Shown here: positions 45,081-52,849 of the stretch, in pieces
Position numbering within the stretch: position 1 is the first letter of the stretch
Layout of the letters: each line of letters begins with the position of its first letter
Notes under the pieces: generated by a model
Told to the model about the DNA's origin: nothing
The model's database searches: none
The model's input: only the letters and a program-made list of their open reading frames with translations
Assembly: GCA_023381895.1 (NCBI GenBank)
Contig: JAMCTA010000003.1
Location: 1 to 64,000, forward strand
Length of the DNA: 64,000 nucleotides
Source of the DNA: Chloroflexota bacterium
GTDB lineage: Bacteria; Chloroflexota; UBA4733
Direction: 5' to 3'
Program-made: the position numbers and the translations under genes

Positions 45081-45224
45081 TCAGCCGGACCGGCGAACGA
45101 CGAGACTGGGAGAAGAAGGATGGCGCAGGTAGACGTGACTGCCACGTTGGTGCGACGTACGAAAACCACCACGTTGGAGAGCCGCAACGACCTCCTTACC
45201 GCTGGTTCGCGGAAGGTTACTCAC
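45081..45224 (-). pseudogene. hicA: HicA toxin, C-terminally damaged
   Basis: 47 residues starting at GTG 45224, in a GTGA overlap with the hicB stop. SGKEVVAALQRGGFRTSHQRGSH-VYLRHP carries the double-stranded-RNA-binding-like HicA core with the catalytic His of RGSH. The usual C-terminal VPVH..DLPPGTLRxILRxAGL is missing. In another frame the DNA downstream reads LLLPVSSFAGPADLPGLIGEL, which partly resembles it, so a frameshift near 45115 is likely. HicA is a ribosome-independent mRNA interferase. Confidence 0.65.
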
Positions 45225-45460
45225 ACGGGTGAAACCGCAATATCGATCAGCTCAGCGCGGGAGGAGCTGGTGGGTACGGGGATGCCTTCCTTTCTCGCCG
45301 CTTCGAGGTATCCAAGAATGGCCTCTCGAGTATGAGCAATAGCTTCCTCGCGCGTCTCACCGAAGGTGGACAGGTAGTCCAGGTCCGGGACATAGGAGAC
45401 CCAGACGTGATCATCCGCGTCCCATTCGAGAAGGACGTTGTAATGGAAATGCTCGCGCAT
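45221..45460 (-). CDS. hicB: HicB-family antitoxin
   Basis: 79 residues. The partial-RNase-H HicB fold is clear: FHYNVLLEWDADDHVWVSYVPDLDYLSTFGETREEAIAHTREAILGYLEAARKEG. There is a GGGGAGGAACA ribosome site at the ATG. No C-terminal DNA-binding domain is present; this short form is common. It comes first in the hicB-hicA order, and its stop overlaps hicA (GTGA). The antitoxin is intact although its toxin looks damaged. Confidence 0.85.
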   Translation of the reverse strand: MREHFHYNVLLEWDADDHVWVSYVPDLDYLSTFGETREEAIAHTREAILGYLEAARKEGIPVPTSSSRAELIDIAVSPV

Positions 45461-45750
45461 TGTTCCTCCCCTTCGATTAAGGCTGAGGGGTGACTTTCTC
45501 GCTGACCATGATGACCACGGTTCCGTGGGGTGCTACCTGCCTATGCTCTTGCTTACTTTTTTGTAACAGGGGTCACGACTTCTGTCAAAAAGGCGTGCCA
45601 CAAGGTTTTGACGCTGCTTGGCGCACCCTGCGTCAACTGACAGCCTACGGGGCAGTCATCCCGTAACCCCAGTGCCAGCCGGTAGAAGCCGGATGGCTTC
45701 ACGGACTGCTTTAGGCGATGGAAGCGATGCTGAGAGAGAACCTCTAGCTG
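45461..45750. other. Gene-free stretch between hicB and the second tRNA repeat
   Basis: About 290 bases hold the hicB promoter region and then sequence with no recognised gene. No integrase or excisionase remnant could be made out in any frame, so the element has no visible recombinase. Confidence 0.4.
45515..45528. promoter_or_regulatory. Palindrome upstream of hicB
   Basis: CCACGG-TT-CCGTGG is a perfect 14-bp palindrome 55 bases before the hicB start. This is a fitting place for an operator, though the HicB here lacks an obvious DNA-binding domain. Confidence 0.35.
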
Positions 45751-45794
45751 ATTCGCATTGTGGGGGTCAGCGGTTCGAGCCCGCTCAGGTCCAC
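45751..45794 (+). repeat. 44-bp direct repeat, copy 2 (partial tRNA-Ala)
   Basis: Exact copy of the 3' part of tRNA-Ala(CGC). The ten bases before it, CCTCTAGCTG, loosely resemble the tRNA's own 5' part (CCTGTAGCTC), so a tRNA pseudogene with an internal deletion is an alternative to an attachment site. Confidence 0.8.
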
Positions 45795-46125
45795 GAACCG
45801 AGGGCACTTCAGCGAAATGAAGGCCAACGCCGCAGGGCGTACAGCGTCTCCAGGTTCAGCAGCGCGGCAATGACTGTATTCTGGCAGACGCTCTCAGCGA
45901 GGATCGTCCCCGGAGACCCACAACGCCAGCCCTTTCTGCTAACTCGACCGCAACGCAGGAAAGTGCTCCGTGATCACTTATTCCATCTGCTACCATTCCT
46001 ATGGGGCGTGCATCCGCAACCTCCGCCATCTCGGCTTATTCTCAATCCCACGATGGCAGGGCTCGCGGTGCTCCTCCCTCGCTATCCTCGTTTACCTAGC
46101 TCTTGTGAGCCGAGAAGGGGGGATC

Positions 46126-46425
46126 ATGACCGTCGAGGTCCACGTCGAAGGGCGCGTCGCTCAGGGGAAGCTCGCTGAGTTCGCCGAAGGCGTGGCACGC
46201 TATGCCAGTTATGCTCGCGACCACGGTTACGTCGTCCCCCGCGTCCTCCAGGGCCTGTCGGGCCCGATGAACACGATCCGGCTCGTGTACACCTATGACG
46301 ACCTCTCCGCCTATGAAGAGCACGAGGCTCGCACGCTCCGAGACACCGGCTACGCACAGGCCGCCTCCGGCATGGGGTTCGTGGACGGGACACTCATCTA
46401 CACGGTGTACCGGCAGGTTGACTGA
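46126..46425 (+). CDS. Small protein, dimeric alpha/beta-barrel-like (NIPSNAP/ABM-type guess)
   Basis: 99 residues from an ATG with AAGGGGGG before it. The order beta (TVEVHVEGRVAQGKL), helix (AEFAEGVARYASYARDHGY), beta (IRLVYTYDDLSAYEEHEARTL) and a final beta (GTLIYTVYRQV) suits a ferredoxin-like alpha/beta-barrel domain such as NIPSNAP or antibiotic-biosynthesis monooxygenase folds. I do not assign an activity. It is convergent with the broken vapC gene. Confidence 0.55.
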   Translation: MTVEVHVEGRVAQGKLAEFAEGVARYASYARDHGYVVPRVLQGLSGPMNTIRLVYTYDDLSAYEEHEARTLRDTGYAQAASGMGFVDGTLIYTVYRQVD

Positions 46426-46553
46426 CCGCCAGCGTCGAGCGCGCTGAGGACGCGACGTGAGGCCATGGCGTGCCCGCCATATTCCTGGCAGCAGCACACT
46501 TGACAGCGCCCTAGTCCCAGCACGGCACTTTCCTCCGCTGACGAACGATCTTA

Positions 46554-46960
46554 CTACTCGCGCCAGACCGCCACACGCGGCACATCGAAGTGATAAGTGA
46601 TAATCGTAGGTCCAGACTGGCCTTTCCAGTCGCTGGCTGACTACGGCGAGCACCATATCAAAGAGACTCAGCAGCTGATCGCGGAACCTCAGGAGGAGCT
46701 GTTGTGCCTGCTGGTAGTCTTCTCCAGACGCGTTCAGGAGGAGCGCACTCGCGGACACTCCGGTCAACCACACCTGCGCTACCCGGATCCCCAGCTTGTA
46801 GAGCGCCAGCGGATAGGCTTCCACTAGGGTAGAGCACGGCGACGGCCAGCCCCACGCGGTTCAACTGCTGGATTTCCTCCTGTGCCCGGCGGTGATAGCC
46901 GTCGTCAGGGTCAAGTGCCGCGTAGAGCGGGCCGGTATCGGCCAGGACCGCCTGCCTTAC
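46554..46960 (-). pseudogene. vapC: VapC-type PIN-domain toxin, frameshifted
   Basis: Read across three frames, a full PIN toxin appears. VLADTGPLYAALDPDDGYHRRAQEEI holds the first catalytic Asp. After a shift near 46825-46833 it continues LVEAYPLALYKLGIRVAQVWL ... LSLFDMVLAVVSQRLERPVWTYDYH, with the late Asp residues. A 7-bp tandem duplication at 46589-46602 then breaks the end; without it the read-out is FDVPRVAVWRE-stop. The start position reads GTA where GTG, overlapping the antitoxin stop, would be expected. VapC enzymes cut tRNA or rRNA. Confidence 0.75.
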
Positions 46961-47205
46961 TTGGGAGGGACAGCCTCCGCGAAATAGCGATCGTGCGCGG
47001 TGCTGACATCGTGGAAACCATTCCCCTGTCCTGCCGGTGTGATCTGGAGGGCCTCCGCTGTCACTCCATAGCCTCGCCTGGCGAGGTATTCCCGGATGGC
47101 GGCTTGAACGAGCATGCTCACGGGCAGCGGTATCTCCTGGCCGTGCCGGTACCGTTCCAGCGCTTCGTATAGCTGATCAGGAAGAGAAACGGTCGTGCGT
47201 TTCGT
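46957..47205 (-). CDS. vapB: VapB-like ribbon-helix-helix antitoxin with non-standard start
   Basis: 82 residues. KRTTVSLPDQLYEALERYRHGQEIPLPVSMLVQAAIREYLARRGY is a ribbon-helix-helix DNA-binding domain, and the C-terminal tail would bind the toxin. The expected start (before KRTT) reads ACG, not ATG. No standard start codon fits in frame before the palindrome. The gene may be silent or use a rare ACG start. It is followed directly by the broken vapC. Confidence 0.65.
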   Translation of the reverse strand, partial: TKRTTVSLPDQLYEALERYRHGQEIPLPVSMLVQAAIREYLARRGYGVTAEALQITPAGQGNGFHDVSTAHDRYFAEAVPPK

Positions 47206-47214
47206 ATCACCGGT

Positions 47215-47234
47215 GTAGCATAGAAGTATGCTAC
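47215..47234. promoter_or_regulatory. Perfect palindrome, probable antitoxin operator
   Basis: GTAGCATA-GAAG-TATGCTAC is an 8+8 bp perfect inverted repeat that begins 10 bases before the expected vapB start. Ribbon-helix-helix antitoxins bind such sites to repress their own operon. It also overlaps the ATG of the divergent glycosyltransferase gene. Confidence 0.6.
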
Positions 47235-49699
47235 GTATGAAGCTTAGGCTCGTCAGCTCATCAGTTGCAGGGGAGCAGCTCTCTCCCATCGCCAAGGATC
47301 CGTCGTGGCGCTGGGCCATCTTCACCTGGTGTGGTCTGGCGCTCTGTGTAGTAGCTTTTGGGCTCCGCCTGTTCAAGCTCGGCAATCAAAGCCTCTGGTA
47401 CGACGAAGCCCTGAGCTACAGCATTGCTACCTTGCCATTACCCCGGATCGTGACCCATCTAGCACGTGTGGATGTTCATCCTCCCCTGTATTTTGTCCTC
47501 CTCCATTTCTGGGTACTCGGTGCCGGTCGATCGGAAACCTCGTTGCGGCTTCTCTCCGCAGTGGCTGGGACTGGAGCCGTAGCCGGCGTCACTGTGCTTG
47601 GGAAGCGCCTCGGCGGGATGGCTGTTGGACTGGTGAGCGGCGTGCTCGCCTGCTTCAGCCCGTTCCTCGTCTACTACAGCCAAGAAGTGCGCATGTATGC
47701 ACTGCTCCTTCTCACGTCAACTATTGCGGGCTATGCATTGTGGCGAGCGATGCAGGGTGAAGCACGCTGGTGGAGAGTCTATATCCTTGCTGCTGCAGCA
47801 ATGCTTTGGACTCACTTGACCGGCATTCTCATCTTTATCGCCTTCAACGTATGGTGCTGCTCCTCTTGGATTGTGCAAATCATCCGTGGGCGGCAATGTC
47901 TCTCCACCGTGTCGGCTTCCGCAGCTGGCGTTCCGCTTGGTACGCACCTCAGGCAATGGATGATGGCGCAACTGTTCGTTATCCTCCTGTTTGCGCCATG
48001 GGTTCCAGTCCTCGTCACCAAGGTAGCGCATCCAGCTGGCGGTTTTGTCCACGGTACCTCGGCGGGTTGGATTCTCGAGCAAACGGCAGTGGTCTTCTCC
48101 CTTGGGCATATGGTGGTGGGTATCAACAGCTTTCCTGGAACCAACGGTTTCTCCGCAGAGGATCAGCTGGCGCACCGCCTCATCCTGCCATTCCTCTTCG
48201 CTCTATCCGTTGGCTCTGTGGTACGCAGAGAGCGTTTCGGGTTTCTCGGCCCCTGGTTGTTGCTCCCGATCATTGGCTTCATCCTCCTCTCCTTGCATGT
48301 GCCCCGTGGTTTCAACGCGCGCTACTTCATCGCCATGTTCCCTGCATTCACCGTCATTCTCGCGTCTGGAATTGCCGCGCTCTGGGGCAGGCGGCGTACT
48401 GCTCTTCTTGGTGCCTTCACGACGATATCCATCGTGGTGATCACTCTCTTTACGCTCAATCGTCTGTACTTCGATCCGCAGTATGCTCGGGACAATGATC
48501 GGGGTGCCGTCGCCTTCATCAGGACGGAGAGTGTGCCTGGAGCCGCGGTGGTCCTGGATGCCGACTTCCAGCCGGTTTTCCGCTACTACGCTGGTAACCG
48601 CTGGCCAGTCGCCAATATACCGGCGACCGTTCCCGCTCAACGCTCAATCGTATCTGCTGCTCTGGCACGCTTTACGCACCACCGCCCACAGGTATGGCTC
48701 GTGCTTTGGCATGATTACTGGTCAGACCCCCACGCGATGGTCTGGTACTGGCTTGCCCGTCATTTCTACGAAGCTGACTGGGTCAACTTTCACGGCGGTA
48801 TCAAGGTGCTCCGCTTTAATGCGCTTCCTGCCCAAGTCCAGACGGTGCACGCGACCACTTTCGCCGGCGTGGCACACCTCACCGCCGTCGCTGTTCACGT
48901 ACGACCTTCTGCGAAGAGCTCAGGCGTGAACGAACTCGTCTGTGACTTGTACTGGCGGGATGTGCACCGCACGCCGCAGAGCTACATCACGGCCCTCCAC
49001 GTCATTGATCCTGCCGGTCGTGTGTACGGCAGTGCCATCGCTGCCCCTGGTGACGGTCACACCACCACCAATGGGTGGATTCCCGGTGGTCTCTACCAGA
49101 CGAGTCTGTACGTCCCTTTGCTTCCCTGGACTGCTCCTGGTACCTACCGTCTGCAGGTGCAGTGGTACGATCCCGTCACTCGTGCGCCAGTACCTCTTGC
49201 GGGGCTGCCAACGCAAGAGACGAGTGTGATGGTTCCTATCTCCCTCTCCCTGATGCGCTCTCCGCAGTCGGTCAATCCGCTGCCCACCCGCGTGGCCCCC
49301 GTCAATGCACGCATTGGTGGTGCTCAGCTTGCTGGCTACATGATGACGCGAGAAGGGCAGAAGCTACTCGTCACCCTGTTCTGGCGCGATTTCCAGCAGT
49401 TTGCGACTGACGACAAGGTGTTTGTCCATGCGCTTGATCAGGAGGGGAAGCTCGTAGCGACCGGTGACAGCTCGCCGGTCGGCGGGGCTCTACCGTTCAC
49501 ACTATGGTTCCCTGGTGAAACGATTCGCGATCCTCACGACATCATCATTCCTCCTGGAGCAGTGGTGAAGCGCATCGATGTTGGGCTCTACGATCCACAC
49601 ACAGGTAATCGACTTCCAGCGTATACGGCAACGGGAGCAGTCCTCCCTCGCGACGCGGTATCGCTGTCCTTGAACCACCTAGGGTCTTATGCTAGTTAG
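47228..49699 (+). CDS. GT39/PMT-like membrane glycosyltransferase with C-terminal beta domains
   Basis: 823 residues. After a first helix it has the GT39 loop WYDEALSYSIATLPLP, with the catalytic Asp of the DE pair, and then DVHPPLYFVLLHFWVLGAG near residue 80. About 12 membrane segments follow to about residue 420. The soluble tail contains two beta-sandwich-like repeats: one near residues 560-660 and one near 700-820 that shares FVHALDQEG, W-PGETIRD and VGLYDPHTGNRLP with the proteins at 695 and 50255. The start codon lies inside the vapB palindrome; a second ATG is at 47237. Confidence 0.8.
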   Translation: MLRMKLRLVSSSVAGEQLSPIAKDPSWRWAIFTWCGLALCVVAFGLRLFKLGNQSLWYDEALSYSIATLPLPRIVTHLARVDVHPPLYFVLLHFWVLGAGRSETSLRLLSAVAGTGAVAGVTVLGKRLGGMAVGLVSGVLACFSPFLVYYSQEVRMYALLLLTSTIAGYALWRAMQGEARWWRVYILAAAAMLWTHLTGILIFIAFNVWCCSSWIVQIIRGRQCLSTVSASAAGVPLGTHLRQWMMAQLFVILLFAPWVPVLVTKVAHPAGGFVHGTSAGWILEQTAVVFSLGHMVVGINSFPGTNGFSAEDQLAHRLILPFLFALSVGSVVRRERFGFLGPWLLLPIIGFILLSLHVPRGFNARYFIAMFPAFTVILASGIAALWGRRRTALLGAFTTISIVVITLFTLNRLYFDPQYARDNDRGAVAFIRTESVPGAAVVLDADFQPVFRYYAGNRWPVANIPATVPAQRSIVSAALARFTHHRPQVWLVLWHDYWSDPHAMVWYWLARHFYEADWVNFHGGIKVLRFNALPAQVQTVHATTFAGVAHLTAVAVHVRPSAKSSGVNELVCDLYWRDVHRTPQSYITALHVIDPAGRVYGSAIAAPGDGHTTTNGWIPGGLYQTSLYVPLLPWTAPGTYRLQVQWYDPVTRAPVPLAGLPTQETSVMVPISLSLMRSPQSVNPLPTRVAPVNARIGGAQLAGYMMTREGQKLLVTLFWRDFQQFATDDKVFVHALDQEGKLVATGDSSPVGGALPFTLWFPGETIRDPHDIIIPPGAVVKRIDVGLYDPHTGNRLPAYTATGAVLPRDAVSLSLNHLGSYAS

Positions 49700-49779
49700 C
49701 ATAGGCAAGGGCCTTGATGTGGCGGTAGGCTGGGTTGCCGAGCAAGCGGCTGCGGTAGAGGCAGATCACCCCACCCAAG

Positions 49780-50055
49780 GTGACGCGCAGGGGCAACTCG
49801 TCGCCGCAGATCGTTTGCTTCTTGGTCGTCACTGTGCCGAAGGCGGCTCCCGCAGCTTTCCAGTCGTTTGCCGCCACCGCGCCGGTCGGAGTCGACGGGC
49901 TCTCGGTGCTCGGACAGGAGATCTACCTGTACTGCCCGAACGGATATGGCCGCACGAAGCTGTCCAATGCATTTTTCGAGAGGCAGCTGGCGACCACAGC
50001 AACAACTCGCAACTGGAAGACGGTCTCGAAGCTTCTCGACATCGCACGCACCTGA
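49780..50055 (+). pseudogene. DUF1697 remnant (C-terminal part)
   Basis: Only the end of a DUF1697 protein remains: LSVLGQEIYLYCPNGYGRTKLSNAFFERQLATTATTRNWKTVSKLLDIA, the most conserved part of that family (normally about 180 residues). The N-terminal domain is absent. It lies in the gene-poor stretch 49700-50254 between two large glycosyltransferase genes, and no recognised gene covers the rest. Confidence 0.7.
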
Positions 50056-50240
50056 CGTGAGAGCGCTGGTCAGCGGCAGGCGCTCTGTCCGGGAATCGAA
50101 CGTGTCGATGTCCAAGACCGTCATCCGAGAATGATGACAGGACCGGATAGGATCTCGACGCACGGTTCGTATTCTGTGAGATCACGACTAACACTGGTGA
50201 TGCAGCCCCCACACCTTGATCGGCGCCATAATGCTCCCTG
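50050..50240 (-). pseudogene. Possible MazF-like toxin remnant
   Basis: One frame reads GAASPVLVVISQNTNRASRSYPV, similar to the GxxxRPVLVVSxxxxN opening of MazF/PemK proteins. Another frame reads LPLTSALTSGACDVEKLRDRLP, similar to their SVVxxDxLxxLDxxRL end. At least one frameshift would be needed. It runs antisense to the DUF1697 remnant at its end. A weak call. Confidence 0.3.
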
Positions 50241-50254
50241 CTCGTTTCTTGCTG

Positions 50255-52723
50255 TCACGTTCCGGAAAGCTGCACACGTAGAAATGGGTCTCCAGCGACA
50301 ACCGGGAGCCGGCGGATGGTCGCCGGGTTGTACATTCCCACCTCCAACCTATACGTTCCAGGAGCGAGCCCAACCGGGAGCTGGATGACGTGCCGGTCCA
50401 GCACAGCGTCACCTGCACGCCAGAACGCTGTGGGGAATGCTCCCGCGGCAGGAGGGCTATCATTCTGCGCGATGAGCTTCCCCGCCGAATCGAGCACGTG
50501 CACGAAGGCAGTGCGGTTCTCGTCAAGACTCTGCGTTGCCAGCCAGTGCAGAGCAACCTCTAACTGCCGTCCGTGTTGCTGCAGGTCATATCCGGTCAGC
50601 GTGACCCCCTCACCGAACACGACATGCACCGGCTGCTCTGGTGGCGGCGGTGCCGGAGGAGGGGTCACGAGCTGTGCTACTGGGGCGCTGCGCACCGTCG
50701 TGTTTCCTCCAGCAGCGCGCCACTGCAGATACTCGAGCGGTGCACCTTCGCTAGCAGGTACGACGTAGGCGCCGAGATGTGCCGTAATCAGGCTTGGCTC
50801 CGCAGACTTACCGACGTGGAGACCAAATCGCTCCACGACAACGTCGCCCGGGGCGAGCGCGCTACCTGCGGGCATGGCCTGGTCTTGTCCAGCAATAGCG
50901 CGTCCCGTCTGGTCGACGAGATGAAGGTAGATGCTGTACGGTAGGGTCATCTGCCGCTCTACCGTCATCGTGGCACGCGCTGCCACGTCTTCGCCTGGCT
51001 GAATCCTGGTTGGAACGGACAGACGCTCCAGGTGAAGCATGCCTTGTCCCTGCCACTGTGCAGTCCAGCTCAGACGCGTGCCGCCGGCAAGTGCGATGGA
51101 GCGATCTCCCGGAGTGAGCAGATACCACGCGGCGTGAACATTCTCTCCAGGAAGGGTCTCTCGGGCCAGGAGTGCCTGGGGAAACGTCCGCGCCAGATAG
51201 CTCTGCGTAAATCCGTTGCCAATCGCCACGTACAGCGCTACTCGATCGGGCAGGAGCACCGTCTGCTCATCATTGACTTCGACCGTGTGCGGCTCCGTCC
51301 GGGCAATGACATGAGCGAGCACAGCAAGTTCCTGGGTATGTCCAGGAACAACGATCTCGGCGGCGTGATGAGCCTGGGCGTAGTGCAAGGTTGTCGTAGC
51401 GAGTTGTTCGGTCATCGTCCATGGCATGCCGTACTGACTGAGCGGCCAATAGCCGCCGATGACTCGAAAAAATACCTCCGCGGATCTGAGGTCTAGGGCC
51501 ACAATGCACACGACCGCCGCGATGCACGCCCCGCGAGCAATAGGCACCACCAGTCGAGTGACTGCGCTCCCATTCCATAGACTCGATACCGCATAGGCCG
51601 GATACAAAGCTGCTGCTGGAAAGGTGGTGACGAGATAGTACGGATGGACGGGAACACTGTGCCGCACGAGCGCCAGCACTGGCACCAAGACCGTAGCTAG
51701 GAGGTACAAGTGCACGCCGATGTACGGCTCACTGATCCTTCGCCAGTTCCGCAGCAGCGTTCCTCCACCGATGACCACACCGGCGGCATACAACGCTCGA
51801 GCAACCATGTTGATGACCTGCGCCCAGCCGCTAGTCACGTCGAGCAGCTCACCCGCTGGCGGAGCAAACGTCTGATAGCCCTCCGCTGAGGCTAGCTCAA
51901 GAGCAAAGTCAGTAGACTGAAGGTCGATCTGGGGCGGTCTACTGTCACCCGCGGCCCCGCTGGGTCTCTCGATGTGCGTCAGAGCAGTGATGCGAGGAAG
52001 AACGGTGGCCAGCGTATAGGGAGCGACGAGGACGGCAAATACCAGCCCTCCCATGAGGGCAGGCCGCCAGCGCAGGCTCCGCACGCCCGAGAGGATCAGT
52101 AGCGTCGCCGGAAGGAGGAGCTCCAAGCCCACAATATACACCTGGCAGGCAATCGCCAGGGCCACGAGTCCTACGACGAACGAACGCTGATCTCCCCGAA
52201 AGCGCCAGCGACAAAGCATCCAGGCAGCAAGGACTGCTGCGGGTGCCACTAGATCGTCTCCCCACAATCGGCGTGACAGCACGACCGACCACGGATTGAT
52301 AGCGGCAAAGAGCAGAGCAAGCAACGCAACTCGGCGGCCAAAAAAGTCACGCGCGAAGCCATAGACGCAAGCGCAGGCGAGGACGTTCAGGAGAGCCACG
52401 ATCGCCGTCATGCCAGGCGGAGAGTTGGCCCAGACCCCTGCCGGAGCAAGAAGTAACACTTGGAATGGCCCGTTCGAGAGCCCGAGCGACGAACGCATCC
52501 CTGCCACCGGCCAAGACAGCGGGTGGAGCATCCCGAGCACAAGCTGACGCAGATCGTCGTCATCCTGCCGGTACTGCACCAGCCCAAGATCCCACAGCCG
52601 CAGGAACGTCGCGACCCAAAGGAGTACGATAGCCGCGAGCCGCTCCATCCACCGTCCGGACAGCGTGTGATCTAACACATCTCCACGCTCCCGAACAGAA
52701 GCCGCTGGCTCAGACCGCCTCAT
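50255..52723 (-). CDS. Large membrane glycosyltransferase-like protein (GT39-related) with beta tail
   Basis: 822 residues; ATG 52723 is taken rather than the TTG just before it. About 12 membrane segments span residues 28-450. The first loop carries YRQDDDDLRQLVLGML in place of the usual DE motif, so it is a more distant GT39/PMT relative. A long outer part follows. The final 130 residues (TAFVHVLDSAGKLIAQNDSPP, FWRAGDAVLDRHVIQLPVGLAPGTYRLEVGMYNPATIRRLP) repeat the C-terminal module of the proteins at 695 and 47228. It is divergent from plsC-side genes by none; it runs in the same direction as plsC. Confidence 0.72.
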   Translation of the reverse strand: MRRSEPAASVRERGDVLDHTLSGRWMERLAAIVLLWVATFLRLWDLGLVQYRQDDDDLRQLVLGMLHPLSWPVAGMRSSLGLSNGPFQVLLLAPAGVWANSPPGMTAIVALLNVLACACVYGFARDFFGRRVALLALLFAAINPWSVVLSRRLWGDDLVAPAAVLAAWMLCRWRFRGDQRSFVVGLVALAIACQVYIVGLELLLPATLLILSGVRSLRWRPALMGGLVFAVLVAPYTLATVLPRITALTHIERPSGAAGDSRPPQIDLQSTDFALELASAEGYQTFAPPAGELLDVTSGWAQVINMVARALYAAGVVIGGGTLLRNWRRISEPYIGVHLYLLATVLVPVLALVRHSVPVHPYYLVTTFPAAALYPAYAVSSLWNGSAVTRLVVPIARGACIAAVVCIVALDLRSAEVFFRVIGGYWPLSQYGMPWTMTEQLATTTLHYAQAHHAAEIVVPGHTQELAVLAHVIARTEPHTVEVNDEQTVLLPDRVALYVAIGNGFTQSYLARTFPQALLARETLPGENVHAAWYLLTPGDRSIALAGGTRLSWTAQWQGQGMLHLERLSVPTRIQPGEDVAARATMTVERQMTLPYSIYLHLVDQTGRAIAGQDQAMPAGSALAPGDVVVERFGLHVGKSAEPSLITAHLGAYVVPASEGAPLEYLQWRAAGGNTTVRSAPVAQLVTPPPAPPPPEQPVHVVFGEGVTLTGYDLQQHGRQLEVALHWLATQSLDENRTAFVHVLDSAGKLIAQNDSPPAAGAFPTAFWRAGDAVLDRHVIQLPVGLAPGTYRLEVGMYNPATIRRLPVVAGDPFLRVQLSGT

Positions 52724-52849
52724 CAACGCTCTCTGTCATCCTCTCCTCTTCAACGAGTACCGAGCAATCAGGGAGTAGGGTCCAGCGCATACAGCGAGAA
52801 TCTGCCTCGGGGCTGCCGCGCCGGTCCCGGTAGTACGTCACGCCGGCAG

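Noticed and set aside
45553..45807. An 84-codon minus-strand open frame next to hicB
   Set aside because: About half of it is the antisense reading of the partial tRNA (PERARTADPHNAN is a well-known artefact of tRNA-Ala-like sequence), and the rest matches nothing.
46096..46824. A 242-codon minus-strand open frame
   Set aside because: Only the start is real protein (the middle and end of the broken vapC); the remainder is antisense to the small gene at 46126.
49692..49877. 61-codon minus-strand open frame ending RHIKALAYAN
   Set aside because: It could be another remnant, but no family could be named and there is no ribosome site.
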